From Planctomycetaceae bacterium (lineage in GTDB: Bacteria; Planctomycetota; Planctomycetia; Pirellulales; Pirellulaceae), in assembly GCA_020638975.1 (NCBI GenBank), contig JACKHN010000013.1, positions 120,859 through 184,858 of the forward strand: a stretch of 64,000 nucleotides of DNA, given 5' to 3'. How positions within the stretch are numbered: position 1 is the first letter of the stretch; each line of letters opens with the position of its first letter. The position numbers were made by a program, and so were the translations under genes. Positions 26,025 through 35,045 of this stretch are shown piece after piece. Under the pieces are notes generated by a model. It did not search any database. It worked only from the letters and a program-made list of their open reading frames with translations, and was not told the DNA's origin.

Positions 26025-26233
26025 TGCTTGTACTCCTCATAATGAAACGAGCTGAATTGTGGTGGGGTAAGTGTGTTGACCGGTATTCACGGTCGACGGC
26101 GGGTCTTGTTGAGTTTAATAACTTCGCGACCAAGAACCCAGCCTTCCAGCTATTTTATTGTGGCTTTCTGACCGTCGGCGATTGGTATGCCCTACCATCG
26201 GCGGGCAATCGTACCTTGGTAGCGATGCCACTT

Positions 26234-26301
26234 GTAGGTCGGACGCCTCGTCCGACCAAATTAACCCTTGGAACCATGGACGGACGAGGCGTCCATCCTA
26301 C
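26234..26301. repeat. REP/BIME-like inverted pair, CGTCCGAC word
   Basis: Left unit 26234-26257: GTAG head then hairpin GTCGGACG-CCT-CGTCCGAC. Right unit 26277-26301: inverted, GTAG head, same CCT loop, stem with one mismatch. Spacer about 19 bases. It sits in the 410-bp gap 26025-26434, where I see no gene. Confidence 0.75.
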
Positions 26302-26434
26302 GGATTCTTCAAACGGTAACACTACCCGCCCTTACCAACCGTTTCACTCTGACGGGCTGAGCGGTTAACATGGGAGTAATCCCGCCAACCGTCCTACCTT
26401 CCTACGACCTTCACTCCTCGAACTGCTTACCACT

Positions 26435-29400
26435 ATGCGTTTACCCTTGGTCTGTTTCGCTATAGTACTAATCGCTGATCCGATGGTCGGCGGTCGTGTC
26501 GCCTGGGCCCAGTCCGTTCGCTTCGACCGCGACATCCGCCCGATCCTGTCCGACAAGTGCTTCCACTGTCATGGTCCGGACGAAGAGCACCGCGAAGCCG
26601 ACTTGCGGCTTGACTTGGAAGGCCCCGCCAAGGAGTCGGCGATTGTCCCAGGCAAGGCCGACGAGAGCGAAGTCGTACGCCGCATCGTATCTCACGACGC
26701 GGATGAGGTAATGCCGCCGCCTGCCGCCAAGAAGCCGCTCAAGCCCGCCGAGATCGACCTAATCAAACGCTGGGTCGAACAAGGTGCCGAATGGACTGAC
26801 CACTGGGCCTTTCTCCCACCGTCGCGTAGCGAAGTCCCGAACGTAGTCGCGTCACTCCGTGACGCAGACTCCGAAGTACTGAAACACTGGACGCACAACG
26901 CAATCGATCACTTCATTCTCGCTCGCTTACATGCCGAAGGCTTAGCCCCAAACAACGAAGCCGATCGCCGCACGTTAATCCGCCGCGTGACTTTCGACTT
27001 GACCGGCTTGCCGCCGACTCCCGCTGAGGTCGATGCCTTCGTCAACGACTCCGCCGCAGATGCCTACGAAAAGGTCGTTGATCGTTTGTTGAAGTCGCCT
27101 CGCTACGGAGAACGAATGGCGCTGATGTGGCTCGACGCGGCGCGTTATGGCGATACGAGCGTCTTCCATGCCGACGGCCCGCGCGACATGTGGGCTTGGC
27201 GCGATCTGGTCGTAAAATCGTACAACGACAACAAACCGTTCGACCAGTTCACGATCGAACAGCTTGCCGGTGACTTGCTCCCCGACGCGACCGTCGAGCA
27301 AATGGTGGCGTCCGGCTTTAACCGCAACAACGGGACAACCGACGAAGGCGGTGCGATCGCGGAAGAATATCGCGTCGAGTATGTCGTTGATCGAGTGAAA
27401 ACAACTTCGACCGTTTGGCTAGGCCTGACGATGGAGTGTGCTCAATGCCACGATCACAAATACGATCCCATTTCGCAGGCCGACTACTATCGTTTCTTTT
27501 CGTTCTTCAACGTCAGCGAAGACGCGGGTATGCAGACTCGCAATGGCAACGCCGAACCGACCGTGAAAGTCGCCGATCCCGAGAAGGAAGCAAAACTTCC
27601 GAAGACTCGCGAGGAATTAGCCGCTGCCGAACAGCAACTGAAAGATCACGTCACGGCTGCTGAGCCAGAGTTTCAAGCTTGGGCAACCGCCAAGGAGTCG
27701 GAAGTTGCAGCGAACAAGCTCGACCTCGTGCCAACCGACGCATTGCTGCACTTCACATTGGATGAGGGAAAAGGAAAGAAGGCGGCGGATTCCGTCGACC
27801 CAAGCCGCCAAGGAACCATCCAAGGTAAAGAACAGTGGGTGGCCACTCAGTTCAATCAAGGACTCAAGCTCGATGGCAACACGTATGTCGACCTTGGCAA
27901 TCTCGCCGACTTCGAGCGTACCGACAAGTTTTCCTATGGCGGTTGGGTAAAGCCCCAAGGTAAGGCTTCCGGCGTGGTTCTGGCGCGGATGGATAACAGC
28001 GACAACTATCGTGGCTATGACATGCTGTTGAGCGATGGCTACATCACAGTTCACATCGTCAATAAATGGCCCGAGAACGCGATCAAGGTTCAGTCCAAGA
28101 AGCAGCTCGAAGCCGATCAGTGGCAGCATGTCTTTGCCACATACGACGGCTCGTCGAAAGCGGCGGGGATCAAGATCTATGTCGACGGCGAGTCGTGGGA
28201 GTGGGACATTCAACAAGACGGGCTCACCGAAACGATCCGCACGAAGAAGACGCTGTTGGTCGGCAGTCGTCACTCGGACGCTCGCTTCCAAGGAGAGATC
28301 GACGATCTGCGAATGTATGGCCGCGAGTTGCTCGCCGCCGAAGTGCAATCGCTGGCTGGCTCGAATCCCATCACGCCCATCTTGCAACTCGCCGCTGGCA
28401 AGCGAACTCCAGAGCAGGTCACTCAGCTTCGCGACTACTATCTGAACAACGCCGATGCGAAGTATCAGGAGTTGGTAAAACAACGCGACAAGTTGAAGGG
28501 TGAGGAGATCGAACTGCTCAAACCGCTGACGACGGTCATGATGATGCGCGACACGCAACGCGACACGTTCATTTTGAATCGCGGTTCATATAGCTCGCCG
28601 ACCGAACGCAAAGTCACTCAGGGAACTCCGGCGATCTTGCCGCCGATGTTGTCCGATTTGCCGACGAATCGGCTGGGACTCGCTCGCTGGTTGTTTCAGC
28701 CAGATCATCCGTTAACGGCGCGCGTCGCGGTCAACCGCTACTGGCAGATGCTGTTTGGCACGGGATTAGTCGCGACGCCGGAAGACTTCGGTTCGCAAGG
28801 CGATTATCCGAGCCATCCGGAATTACTCGACTGGCTGGCGGTCGACTTTCGCGAGAGCGGCTGGGATGTCAAACGGATGATCAAGCAACTTGTCATGTCA
28901 GCGACCTATCGACAGAGTGCCAAGATTACGCCGGATCGATATGCTCATGATCCTAACAATCGCTTGCTGGCGCGAGGTCCGCGATTCCGCTTGCAAGGCG
29001 AGTTCATTCGAGACAACGCGTTGATGATCAGCGGATTACTCAACGAACAGATGGGCGGCCCCGGCGTGAAACCCTATCAGCCGCCCGGCCTATGGGCCGA
29101 AGTCGGACTCAGCGGCAAACCCAACTTTGTCCAGGATCACGATGAAAAACTCTTCCGCCGCAGTCTTTACACCTACTGGAAACGCTCGGCCCCTCCCCCG
29201 TCGATGCAGATCTTCGACGCGCCCACGCGCGAGAAATGCACAATTCGTCGACCACGCACCAACACACCCTTGCAAGCGCTCGTAACGTTGAACGATGTGC
29301 AATTCGTCGAAGCCGCACGTCACTTTGCTCAACGGATGATGCTCGAAGGCGGCGACTCGCCGGAGAAGCGACTGGCGTTTGCCTATCTGCACGCGATCGC

Positions 29401-29611
29401 TCGCGAGCCCAGCGAATCGGAGCGAGCGACATTGCTCGCCGTTTTCACCGCTGCAAGAGAACACTTCGACAACGACGCTGAAGCAGTGAAGCAATTACTC
29501 AGTTTTGGTGAATCAAAACGAGACGAATCGCTTGACGCCGTTGAACACGCTGCCTGGACGATTGTGGCGAGTTCGATCTTGAATCTCGACGAAACACTCA
29601 CACGAGGGTGA
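26435..29611 (+). CDS. PSCyt1/DUF1549-LamG-DUF1553 cytochrome-like protein
   Basis: A 1058-residue exported protein with the planctomycete domain order. A signal peptide (about 1-25) is followed by a PSCyt1 cytochrome-like segment with C42-F-H-C45-H46. Next is PSCyt2/DUF1549 (about 150-380), which carries a second C-x-x-C-H-like motif E-C-A-Q-C-H-D-H-K-Y-D-P. A LamG-type domain (about 430-620) follows, then DUF1553 (about 720-1010) with N-R-Y-W-Q-M-L-F-G and D-F-G-S-Q-G-D-Y-P-S-H-P-E-L-L. Function is unknown; the haem-like motifs suggest electron transfer outside the cytoplasm. The DUF1501 partner follows 247 bp downstream, as is usual. Confidence 0.92.
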   Translation: MRLPLVCFAIVLIADPMVGGRVAWAQSVRFDRDIRPILSDKCFHCHGPDEEHREADLRLDLEGPAKESAIVPGKADESEVVRRIVSHDADEVMPPPAAKKPLKPAEIDLIKRWVEQGAEWTDHWAFLPPSRSEVPNVVASLRDADSEVLKHWTHNAIDHFILARLHAEGLAPNNEADRRTLIRRVTFDLTGLPPTPAEVDAFVNDSAADAYEKVVDRLLKSPRYGERMALMWLDAARYGDTSVFHADGPRDMWAWRDLVVKSYNDNKPFDQFTIEQLAGDLLPDATVEQMVASGFNRNNGTTDEGGAIAEEYRVEYVVDRVKTTSTVWLGLTMECAQCHDHKYDPISQADYYRFFSFFNVSEDAGMQTRNGNAEPTVKVADPEKEAKLPKTREELAAAEQQLKDHVTAAEPEFQAWATAKESEVAANKLDLVPTDALLHFTLDEGKGKKAADSVDPSRQGTIQGKEQWVATQFNQGLKLDGNTYVDLGNLADFERTDKFSYGGWVKPQGKASGVVLARMDNSDNYRGYDMLLSDGYITVHIVNKWPENAIKVQSKKQLEADQWQHVFATYDGSSKAAGIKIYVDGESWEWDIQQDGLTETIRTKKTLLVGSRHSDARFQGEIDDLRMYGRELLAAEVQSLAGSNPITPILQLAAGKRTPEQVTQLRDYYLNNADAKYQELVKQRDKLKGEEIELLKPLTTVMMMRDTQRDTFILNRGSYSSPTERKVTQGTPAILPPMLSDLPTNRLGLARWLFQPDHPLTARVAVNRYWQMLFGTGLVATPEDFGSQGDYPSHPELLDWLAVDFRESGWDVKRMIKQLVMSATYRQSAKITPDRYAHDPNNRLLARGPRFRLQGEFIRDNALMISGLLNEQMGGPGVKPYQPPGLWAEVGLSGKPNFVQDHDEKLFRRSLYTYWKRSAPPPSMQIFDAPTREKCTIRRPRTNTPLQALVTLNDVQFVEAARHFAQRMMLEGGDSPEKRLAFAYLHAIAREPSESERATLLAVFTAAREHFDNDAEAVKQLLSFGESKRDESLDAVEHAAWTIVASSILNLDETLTRG

Positions 29612-29763
29612 GAATGTCAACTTTGAACATCGAACGTCCAACATCGAAATGAAGACGGGACATGGCAGAATGACGAGAAGTACACCGCTACGACTTAGAA
29701 GAACGGCTGTTGGCGTCGTTGGATCTCGAAGCGGTCAGTGAAAGTCCTTGCAGTTCCCTTTTT

Positions 29764-29843
29764 TAACGCGGAGTTCGGAGAGACGCAGAGAGAATAGATT
29801 CATGCAGATAAATCTTTGCGTCTCTGTGCCCTTTGCGTTTAAA
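29764..29843. repeat. Imperfect inverted repeat of the GCGTCTCTG type
   Basis: AACGCGGAG...AGAGACGCAGAG on the left faces CTTTGCGTCTCTGTG...TTTGCGTTT on the right across about 25 bases. It lies in the leader of the DUF1501 gene. I recall similar repeats from other planctomycete spacers, which is memory rather than evidence here. The preceding stretch 29620-29660 holds a second repeat-like sequence (TTTGAACATCGAACGTCC). Confidence 0.5.
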
Positions 29844-29858
29844 TTGCGGAGCTTGACC

Positions 29859-31367
29859 ATGAATCAATCGCCCGAATACCGAACAACGCGAGAACACGTC
29901 ATGACGAAAGCATTTCTTCCTTCGAAGTTCGACGCTGGAAGCTCGGCATTCGACGTTACGACCCGTCGTGCCTTCCTCACCGGCGCGGCAGGCAGTCTAG
30001 GCGCAATGGCATTGGGAACGCTCGCCATGGCGGACTCGCGGGGAGTCGGCGGATTGGCGGACTTGCCGCATTTCGCTCCCAAAGCGAAACGCGTGATCTA
30101 TTTGTTCATGGCCGGCGGTCCCAGCCATATCGACTTGTTCGACTACAAGCCGGCCATGCGAAAGATTCACGGCACGGAGTTGCCAGAGTCGATTCGACAA
30201 GGCCAGCGGCTGACCGGGATGACCAGCGGGCAGAAGTCGTTTCCATGCGTAGCACCCATGTTCAAGTTCACCCGGCATGGTGAGCGGGGTACGTGGGTGA
30301 ATGCGGAACTCTTGCCAAATATCGCGTCGATTGTCGATGATCTCGCGATCATCCGCACGATGAACACCGAGGCGATCAACCACGATCCGGCCATCACCTA
30401 CATCAACACCGGTACACAACAACTCGGCCGACCGAGCATGGGAGCGTGGCTGAGCTATGGACTTGGCAGCCCCAACAAGGATTTGCCGGCTTACGTCACG
30501 ATGATCTCCGTTGGCAACGCACCGGGCCAAGCGCTCTACGCACGACTATGGGGCAGTGGCTTTCTGCCCTCCAAACATCAGGGCGTGCAATTCCGCAGCG
30601 GTGCCGATCCGGTGTTGTACTTGAACAACCCACCGGGTGTACCTGCTTCGCTCCGGCGGACGATGCTGGATGGAATCGCTAAGGTGAACGCGGAGCGATT
30701 CGCTGACTTGGGAGATCCCGAAATCCAAACGCGAATCGCACAATACGAGATGGCTTATCGCATGCAGACCTCCGTACCCGATTTAATGGACGTGTCGAGC
30801 GAGTCGGAGTCTACCTTCGACTTATATGGGCCGAACTCCCGCAAACCGGGAACCTTCGCCGCGAATTGCGTACTAGCTCGCCGCATGGCCGAGCGTGGTG
30901 TTCGGTTCGTGCAACTGTTTCATCGCGGCTGGGATCAGCACGGCAGCTTGCCGACCGCGATCAAGAACAACTGCGACGGCGTTGATCAACCGGTGGCCGG
31001 CTTAATCAAGGATCTGAAGCAGCGCGGGATGCTGGAGGATACGATTGTGATCTTCGGCGGCGAATTCGGTCGCACGATTTACAGTCAAGGCACGCTGACC
31101 GCCACGAACCACGGACGTGATCATCACGGACGCTGCTTCACGACTTGTGTGGCAGGCGGCGGATTCAAGCCGGGCATCGACTATGGCCAGACTGACGATT
31201 ACAGCTACAACATTGTCGAGAATCCCGTCCACATCAACGACCTGAACGCGACAATTCTGCACAACCTCGGCATCGACCACGAGCGGTTTACGGTGAAGTA
31301 CCAAGGACTCGATGCGAGATTGACTGGTGTCGAGGGAGCACACGTGATCCGTGACTTGCTCGCGTAA
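29859..31367 (+). CDS. DUF1501 protein (sulfatase-like fold), Tat-type N-terminus
   Basis: A 502-residue protein, partner of the preceding PSCyt gene. A Tat-like T-R-R-A-F-L-T-G-A-A-G-S-L-G segment lies near residues 36-50, unusually far from the start. The body has the DUF1501 elements Y-L-F-M-A-G-G-P-S-H-I-D-L-F-D-Y-K-P, H-G-E-R-G-T-W, F-G-G-E-F-G-R-T and N-H-G-R-D-H-H-G-R-C-F, typical of an alkaline-phosphatase-like fold. Residues about 15-33 look inserted between the usual M-N-x-x-P-x-Y-x-x-T-R start and the Tat motif. The longer open frame, which starts 37 codons earlier, is made of repeat sequence and is rejected. Confidence 0.88.
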   Translation: MNQSPEYRTTREHVMTKAFLPSKFDAGSSAFDVTTRRAFLTGAAGSLGAMALGTLAMADSRGVGGLADLPHFAPKAKRVIYLFMAGGPSHIDLFDYKPAMRKIHGTELPESIRQGQRLTGMTSGQKSFPCVAPMFKFTRHGERGTWVNAELLPNIASIVDDLAIIRTMNTEAINHDPAITYINTGTQQLGRPSMGAWLSYGLGSPNKDLPAYVTMISVGNAPGQALYARLWGSGFLPSKHQGVQFRSGADPVLYLNNPPGVPASLRRTMLDGIAKVNAERFADLGDPEIQTRIAQYEMAYRMQTSVPDLMDVSSESESTFDLYGPNSRKPGTFAANCVLARRMAERGVRFVQLFHRGWDQHGSLPTAIKNNCDGVDQPVAGLIKDLKQRGMLEDTIVIFGGEFGRTIYSQGTLTATNHGRDHHGRCFTTCVAGGGFKPGIDYGQTDDYSYNIVENPVHINDLNATILHNLGIDHERFTVKYQGLDARLTGVEGAHVIRDLLA

Positions 31368-31378
31368 CGGGTCGCCGG

Positions 31379-31509
31379 TTCAACCACTAATGGACACTAA
31401 CTTGCACTAATGGAACCGAGACTTAAGGACGTAAGATTCGTCAAGAAAACAAAGCCGGTCATGTTTCCCTCGTCTCATTAGTGCCAGTCAGTGTTTATTA
31501 GTGGTTCCC
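31379..31509. repeat. 130-bp element bounded by inverted ATTAGTG arms
   Basis: The left arm at 31382-31413 (ACCACTAATGGACACTAA...GCACTAATGG) is mirrored at 31476-31508 (CATTAGTGCCA...GTGTTTATTAGTGGT). The centre (about 60 bases) shows no gene. It lies in the 333-bp gap before the transhydrogenase operon. Within each arm the CACTAAT word is repeated three times. Confidence 0.65.
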
Positions 31510-31700
31510 CTCGCTTCTCCGCCACGTCGCAAGTCTTCCACCTGTTTCCATGCGGCCAGACCGTTCTACCGTCACAGCCCGCGTCTCTCGTTTCGTTTGC
31601 GACGGCTTAATCTGCGGCGAGTTTGCTGGCCGATGGTTAGGGAACGTCCGTCGTCTCCGCGCGGCGATCCGATTGGTCCCCAACTCCGGTTGAGCCGAAC

Positions 31701-32984
31701 ATGATGAAGGTTGCAGTTCTTAAAGAGACGTTCCCGACCGAACTCCGTGTCGCCTTGGTCCCTGCCAATGTGCCGCAACTCGCTAAAGTAGGCCTCGAAG
31801 TGGTGGTCGAAGCCGGTGCTGGCGAAGCTGCTGGGTTCCTGGACGCTCATTATGTCGACAAAGGCGCCAAGATCGTTGGCCGCGACGAACTGTTCAGTGC
31901 CGACATCATTGCTCAGGTGCGAACGCTCGGGGCGAACAAGGACGCTGGCCGCGGCGACCTTGCCAAGTTCCGCAGGGGGCAGTTCATCATCGGCATGTGC
32001 GACCCGCTTGGTGAACCGGGTTCCGCCGTCGAGATTGCCGAGACTGGTGCGTCGCTGTTTGGTTTGGAGCTGATTCCTCGGATAACGCGAGCGCAGAGCA
32101 TGGATGTCCTCTCGTCGATGGCGACGATCGCAGGCTACCGTGCTGTGCTGCTCGCGGCCATCGAGCTGCCGAAGATCTTTCCGATGCTAATGACGGCGGC
32201 GGGAACGCTGACACCGGCTCGTGTCTTCATCGTCGGCGTCGGCGTCGCCGGATTGCAGGCCATCGCTACCGCGAAACGACTTGGTGGAGTCGTTCGTGCG
32301 TACGATGTGCGGCCCGCGTGTCGCGAGCAAGTGGAAAGTCTCGGCGGGAAGTTTGTCGAGTTGGCGTTGGAAGCAGGCGACGCGCAGGACAAAGGCGGCT
32401 ATGCCAAAGCGATGGGCGAAGAGTTCTATCGCAAGCAACGCGAGCTAATGGCCAGCGTGGTCGCCGAGAGTGATGTCGTGATCACCACGGCAGCGATCCC
32501 TGGCAAGCAGTCGCCGCTGCTGATCACGGCAGATGCTGTGAAAGGCATGGCTCCGGGTGGCGTGATCGTCGACCTGGCGACCGAACGCGGTGGTAACTGC
32601 GAGTTGAGCCAGGCCGATACTCGTGTGGTCGAACATGGCATTACGATTCTCGGGCCGACGAATCTTCCGTCGGAGATCCCGAACCACGCCAGCCAGATGT
32701 ACTCGAACAATGTTACAAAGTTTCTGCTGAACTTGGTCAAAGACGGCAAGGTTGCGCTGAATCTCGAAGACGAGATCATTCGCGACACGCTTGTTGCTCA
32801 CGACGGCCAACTGCTCAATTCTCGCATGCGTGACATCCTCGGGATGGAACCGCTGCCGGAACCCACGCCAGAAGTAGATCCCAACGTTGAAATGACTTTG
32901 ACCTCGGAGGATATCGAGGCCGGTGAAACGGACACGGATGCGAACGACAAAGACGGCGAACCCGCCAAGGAAACAGACGAATGA
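31701..32984 (+). CDS. pntAA: NAD(P) transhydrogenase subunit alpha, part 1
   Basis: A 427-residue NAD(H)-binding subunit (dI) of proton-translocating transhydrogenase. It opens M-M-K-V-A-V-L-K-E-T-F-P-T-E-L-R-V-A, has R-A-Q-S-M-D-V-L-S-S near 130, and the Rossmann loop V-G-V-G-V-A-G-L-Q-A-I. The mobile-loop region contains Y-A-K-A-M-G-E-E-F. The last ~45 residues are acidic and Thr-rich, an extension beyond the usual end. ATGA couples it to the next gene. The complex moves hydride between NADH and NADP+ using the proton gradient, supplying NADPH. The three-gene split is common in bacteria. Confidence 0.95.
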   Translation: MMKVAVLKETFPTELRVALVPANVPQLAKVGLEVVVEAGAGEAAGFLDAHYVDKGAKIVGRDELFSADIIAQVRTLGANKDAGRGDLAKFRRGQFIIGMCDPLGEPGSAVEIAETGASLFGLELIPRITRAQSMDVLSSMATIAGYRAVLLAAIELPKIFPMLMTAAGTLTPARVFIVGVGVAGLQAIATAKRLGGVVRAYDVRPACREQVESLGGKFVELALEAGDAQDKGGYAKAMGEEFYRKQRELMASVVAESDVVITTAAIPGKQSPLLITADAVKGMAPGGVIVDLATERGGNCELSQADTRVVEHGITILGPTNLPSEIPNHASQMYSNNVTKFLLNLVKDGKVALNLEDEIIRDTLVAHDGQLLNSRMRDILGMEPLPEPTPEVDPNVEMTLTSEDIEAGETDTDANDKDGEPAKETDE

Positions 32985-33523
32985 GTCGAACTCCCTCGAC
33001 GTTCAAAGTGTTCGGACTAGTTGTACTCGCGACGTTGATCGGCGGATTGCTATTCGCTCAGGATGACGCGAAAAAGGGCGATGCGCCCGCGGTTGCTGAA
33101 GCGGTGGAAGCCGAGCAGCCCGAACCCGCTCCGGAAGCGAAGGCAGAAGCTGAACCTGCCCCATCGAAAGCTGCCCCCGAAGCGGCGCCGGAGTCGATGG
33201 CGACTGCCGCACCAATAGCCGCGACGATTGATACTGATCCGAACGCGAACTGGCGACGGGTGATTGGCAGCTTGACCGTGTTTGTGCTGGCGGTGTTCGT
33301 GGGGTTTGAAGTCATTACCAAAGTGCCTCCGACGCTGCATACACCTCTGATGTCTGGCTCGAATGCCATTAGCGGCATCACGTTGGTGGGTGCTGTGATC
33401 GTGGCAGCCAGCATGAGTTTCTCCGGCTTTGTGGGTTTCATTGCGGTCACGTTAGCGACCGTAAACGCCGTCGGCGGATTCATGGTGACTCACCGCATGT
33501 TGGCAATGTTCAAGAAGCGATAA
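32981..33523 (+). CDS. pntAB: NAD(P) transhydrogenase subunit alpha, part 2 (membrane)
   Basis: A 180-residue membrane subunit. The last ~95 residues hold three membrane helices and match the standard small PntAB (V-F-V-L-A-V-F-V-G-F-E-V-I, L-H-T-P-L-M-S-G-S-N-A-I-S-G-I, F-M-V-T-H-R-M-L-A-M-F). The first ~85 residues are an unusual addition: a hydrophobic helix or signal-like segment followed by an Ala/Pro/Glu-rich stretch. The gene overlaps pntAA by 4 bp. A REP-like pair separates it from pntB. Confidence 0.92.
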   Translation: MSRTPSTFKVFGLVVLATLIGGLLFAQDDAKKGDAPAVAEAVEAEQPEPAPEAKAEAEPAPSKAAPEAAPESMATAAPIAATIDTDPNANWRRVIGSLTVFVLAVFVGFEVITKVPPTLHTPLMSGSNAISGITLVGAVIVAASMSFSGFVGFIAVTLATVNAVGGFMVTHRMLAMFKKR

Positions 33524-33526
33524 CGC

Positions 33527-33578
33527 GTAGGGTGGGCATTGCCCACCATCGGAATCAGGTGGGCATTGCCCATCCTAC
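33527..33578. repeat. REP/BIME-like inverted pair inside the pnt operon
   Basis: Left unit 33527-33547: GTAG head then GGTGGGC-ATT-GCCCACC. Right unit 33558-33578 is the inverted copy with one mismatch. It begins 4 bases after the pntAB stop and ends about 22 bases before the pntB start, so it would form hairpins within the operon mRNA. Confidence 0.8.
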
Positions 33579-33600
33579 AACACTAAAAGAGACAGCAGCC

Positions 33601-35016
33601 ATGCTTTATCCGCTGGTCCAAATCAGCTATATCGTCGCCTCGATCCTGTTCATCATGGGCCTCAAACAGATGGGGCGACCAAAGACAGCGGTGCGCGGCA
33701 ACCTGCTCGGCGCGGCCGGGATGTTGTTGGCCGTTGTGATGACGCTCGTCTGGATCGCCAATGGGGGCGTGTCGGACCAAGCCGCGAACTTCGTCTTCAT
33801 CGGCATCGGCGTGATCATCGGTGGTGCCATTGGCGCCGTGCTGGCGCTGCGCGTGCAAATGACTCAGATGCCGCAACTCGTCGCGTTGTTCAATGGTTTC
33901 GGCGGAGCGGCCTCGATTTTCGTCGCGGCTGCTGAGTTGTTCAGTCGCTACGGCGGCAATGCCATGACCAACGACGTACTGATCGCGACTGCCGCGTCCG
34001 GAATCATCGGTGCCGTCACGTTCTGGGGCAGCTTAGTTGCCTTCGGCAAGTTGCAAGAACTCAGTTGGATGAAGAAGCCTTTCCGCGTGCCCATGCAGCA
34101 CGCTGTGAACGGTGGACTGACACTCGTCATTCTGTTGTTGACCGTCTTGATGCTCAGCACTCACAGTATCGGCTGGCACATCACGTTGTACATCTTTATC
34201 GCCGTGCTGGCCTCGGCGCTCGGCGTGCTGCTCACCAACCCAATCGGCGGAGCAGACATGCCGGTTGTGATCGCGTTGTTGAACTCGTACTCAGGACTCG
34301 CCGCCGCCGCGACCGGATTCGTCATCGACAACAATGTCTTGATCATCGCCGGCTCCTTGGTCGGAGCCTCAGGCGTGATCCTCACACAGTTGATGTGCAA
34401 AGCGATGAATCGCTCGTTGTTCAACGTGTTGTTCGGCGTGATGGATGCCGGCGGTTCGGGCGGCAACGCGGACGAGATCTATGCCAACGTCCGCAGCACC
34501 TCGGCTGACGACGTTGCATTGATTCTGGAAACGGCCCAGCGAGTCGTCATTGTTCCTGGTTACGGTATGGCTGTCGCCCAGGCACAACACGCCGTTCGCA
34601 ATCTCGGCAAGATGCTCGAAGAACGAGGCACGACGGTCGAGTACGCGATCCATCCCGTCGCCGGCCGGATGCCGGGACACATGAACGTGTTGTTGGCGGA
34701 AGCCGATGTGGACTATGACAAGCTGATGGAGATGGACGCGATCAATCCAACGATGGACACCTGCGACGTGGCGATCGTGATCGGTGCCAACGACGTTGTG
34801 AATCCAGTTGCCAAAACCGACCCCAAGAGTCCAATCGCCGGCATGCCGATCATCGACGTCGACAAAGCCCGCACAGTGATCGTCATCAAACGCAGCCTCA
34901 GCCCCGGCTTCGCAGGCATTCCCAATCCCTTGTTCGCTGCCGACAATGCGATGATGTTGTACGGTGATGGCAAGGACGCGGTTCTGGAAATTACCACCGC
35001 CCTGCGTGAAGCTTAG
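33601..35016 (+). CDS. pntB: NAD(P) transhydrogenase subunit beta
   Basis: A 471-residue subunit with about nine membrane helices (1-260) followed by the NADP(H)-binding dIII domain (about 290-471). dIII contains V-I-V-P-G-Y-G-M-A-V-A-Q-A-Q, H-P-V-A-G-R-M-P-G-H-M-N-V-L-L-A-E-A and the late K-R-S-L-S-P-G-F-A-G-I-P-N-P-L-F segment. All are diagnostic. The start at 33601 is chosen over the longest frame, whose first 23 codons come from the upstream repeat. It converges with the K+ channel gene across a 29-bp gap. Confidence 0.95.
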   Translation: MLYPLVQISYIVASILFIMGLKQMGRPKTAVRGNLLGAAGMLLAVVMTLVWIANGGVSDQAANFVFIGIGVIIGGAIGAVLALRVQMTQMPQLVALFNGFGGAASIFVAAAELFSRYGGNAMTNDVLIATAASGIIGAVTFWGSLVAFGKLQELSWMKKPFRVPMQHAVNGGLTLVILLLTVLMLSTHSIGWHITLYIFIAVLASALGVLLTNPIGGADMPVVIALLNSYSGLAAAATGFVIDNNVLIIAGSLVGASGVILTQLMCKAMNRSLFNVLFGVMDAGGSGGNADEIYANVRSTSADDVALILETAQRVVIVPGYGMAVAQAQHAVRNLGKMLEERGTTVEYAIHPVAGRMPGHMNVLLAEADVDYDKLMEMDAINPTMDTCDVAIVIGANDVVNPVAKTDPKSPIAGMPIIDVDKARTVIVIKRSLSPGFAGIPNPLFAADNAMMLYGDGKDAVLEITTALREA

Positions 35017-35045
35017 TTGCGTTGCGAAACGATCGTCGCTGGCAA

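Noticed and set aside
27617..28558. Minus-strand open frame of 313 codons inside the LamG-containing PSCyt gene
   Set aside because: Antisense shadow; the plus-strand protein has clear domains across it.
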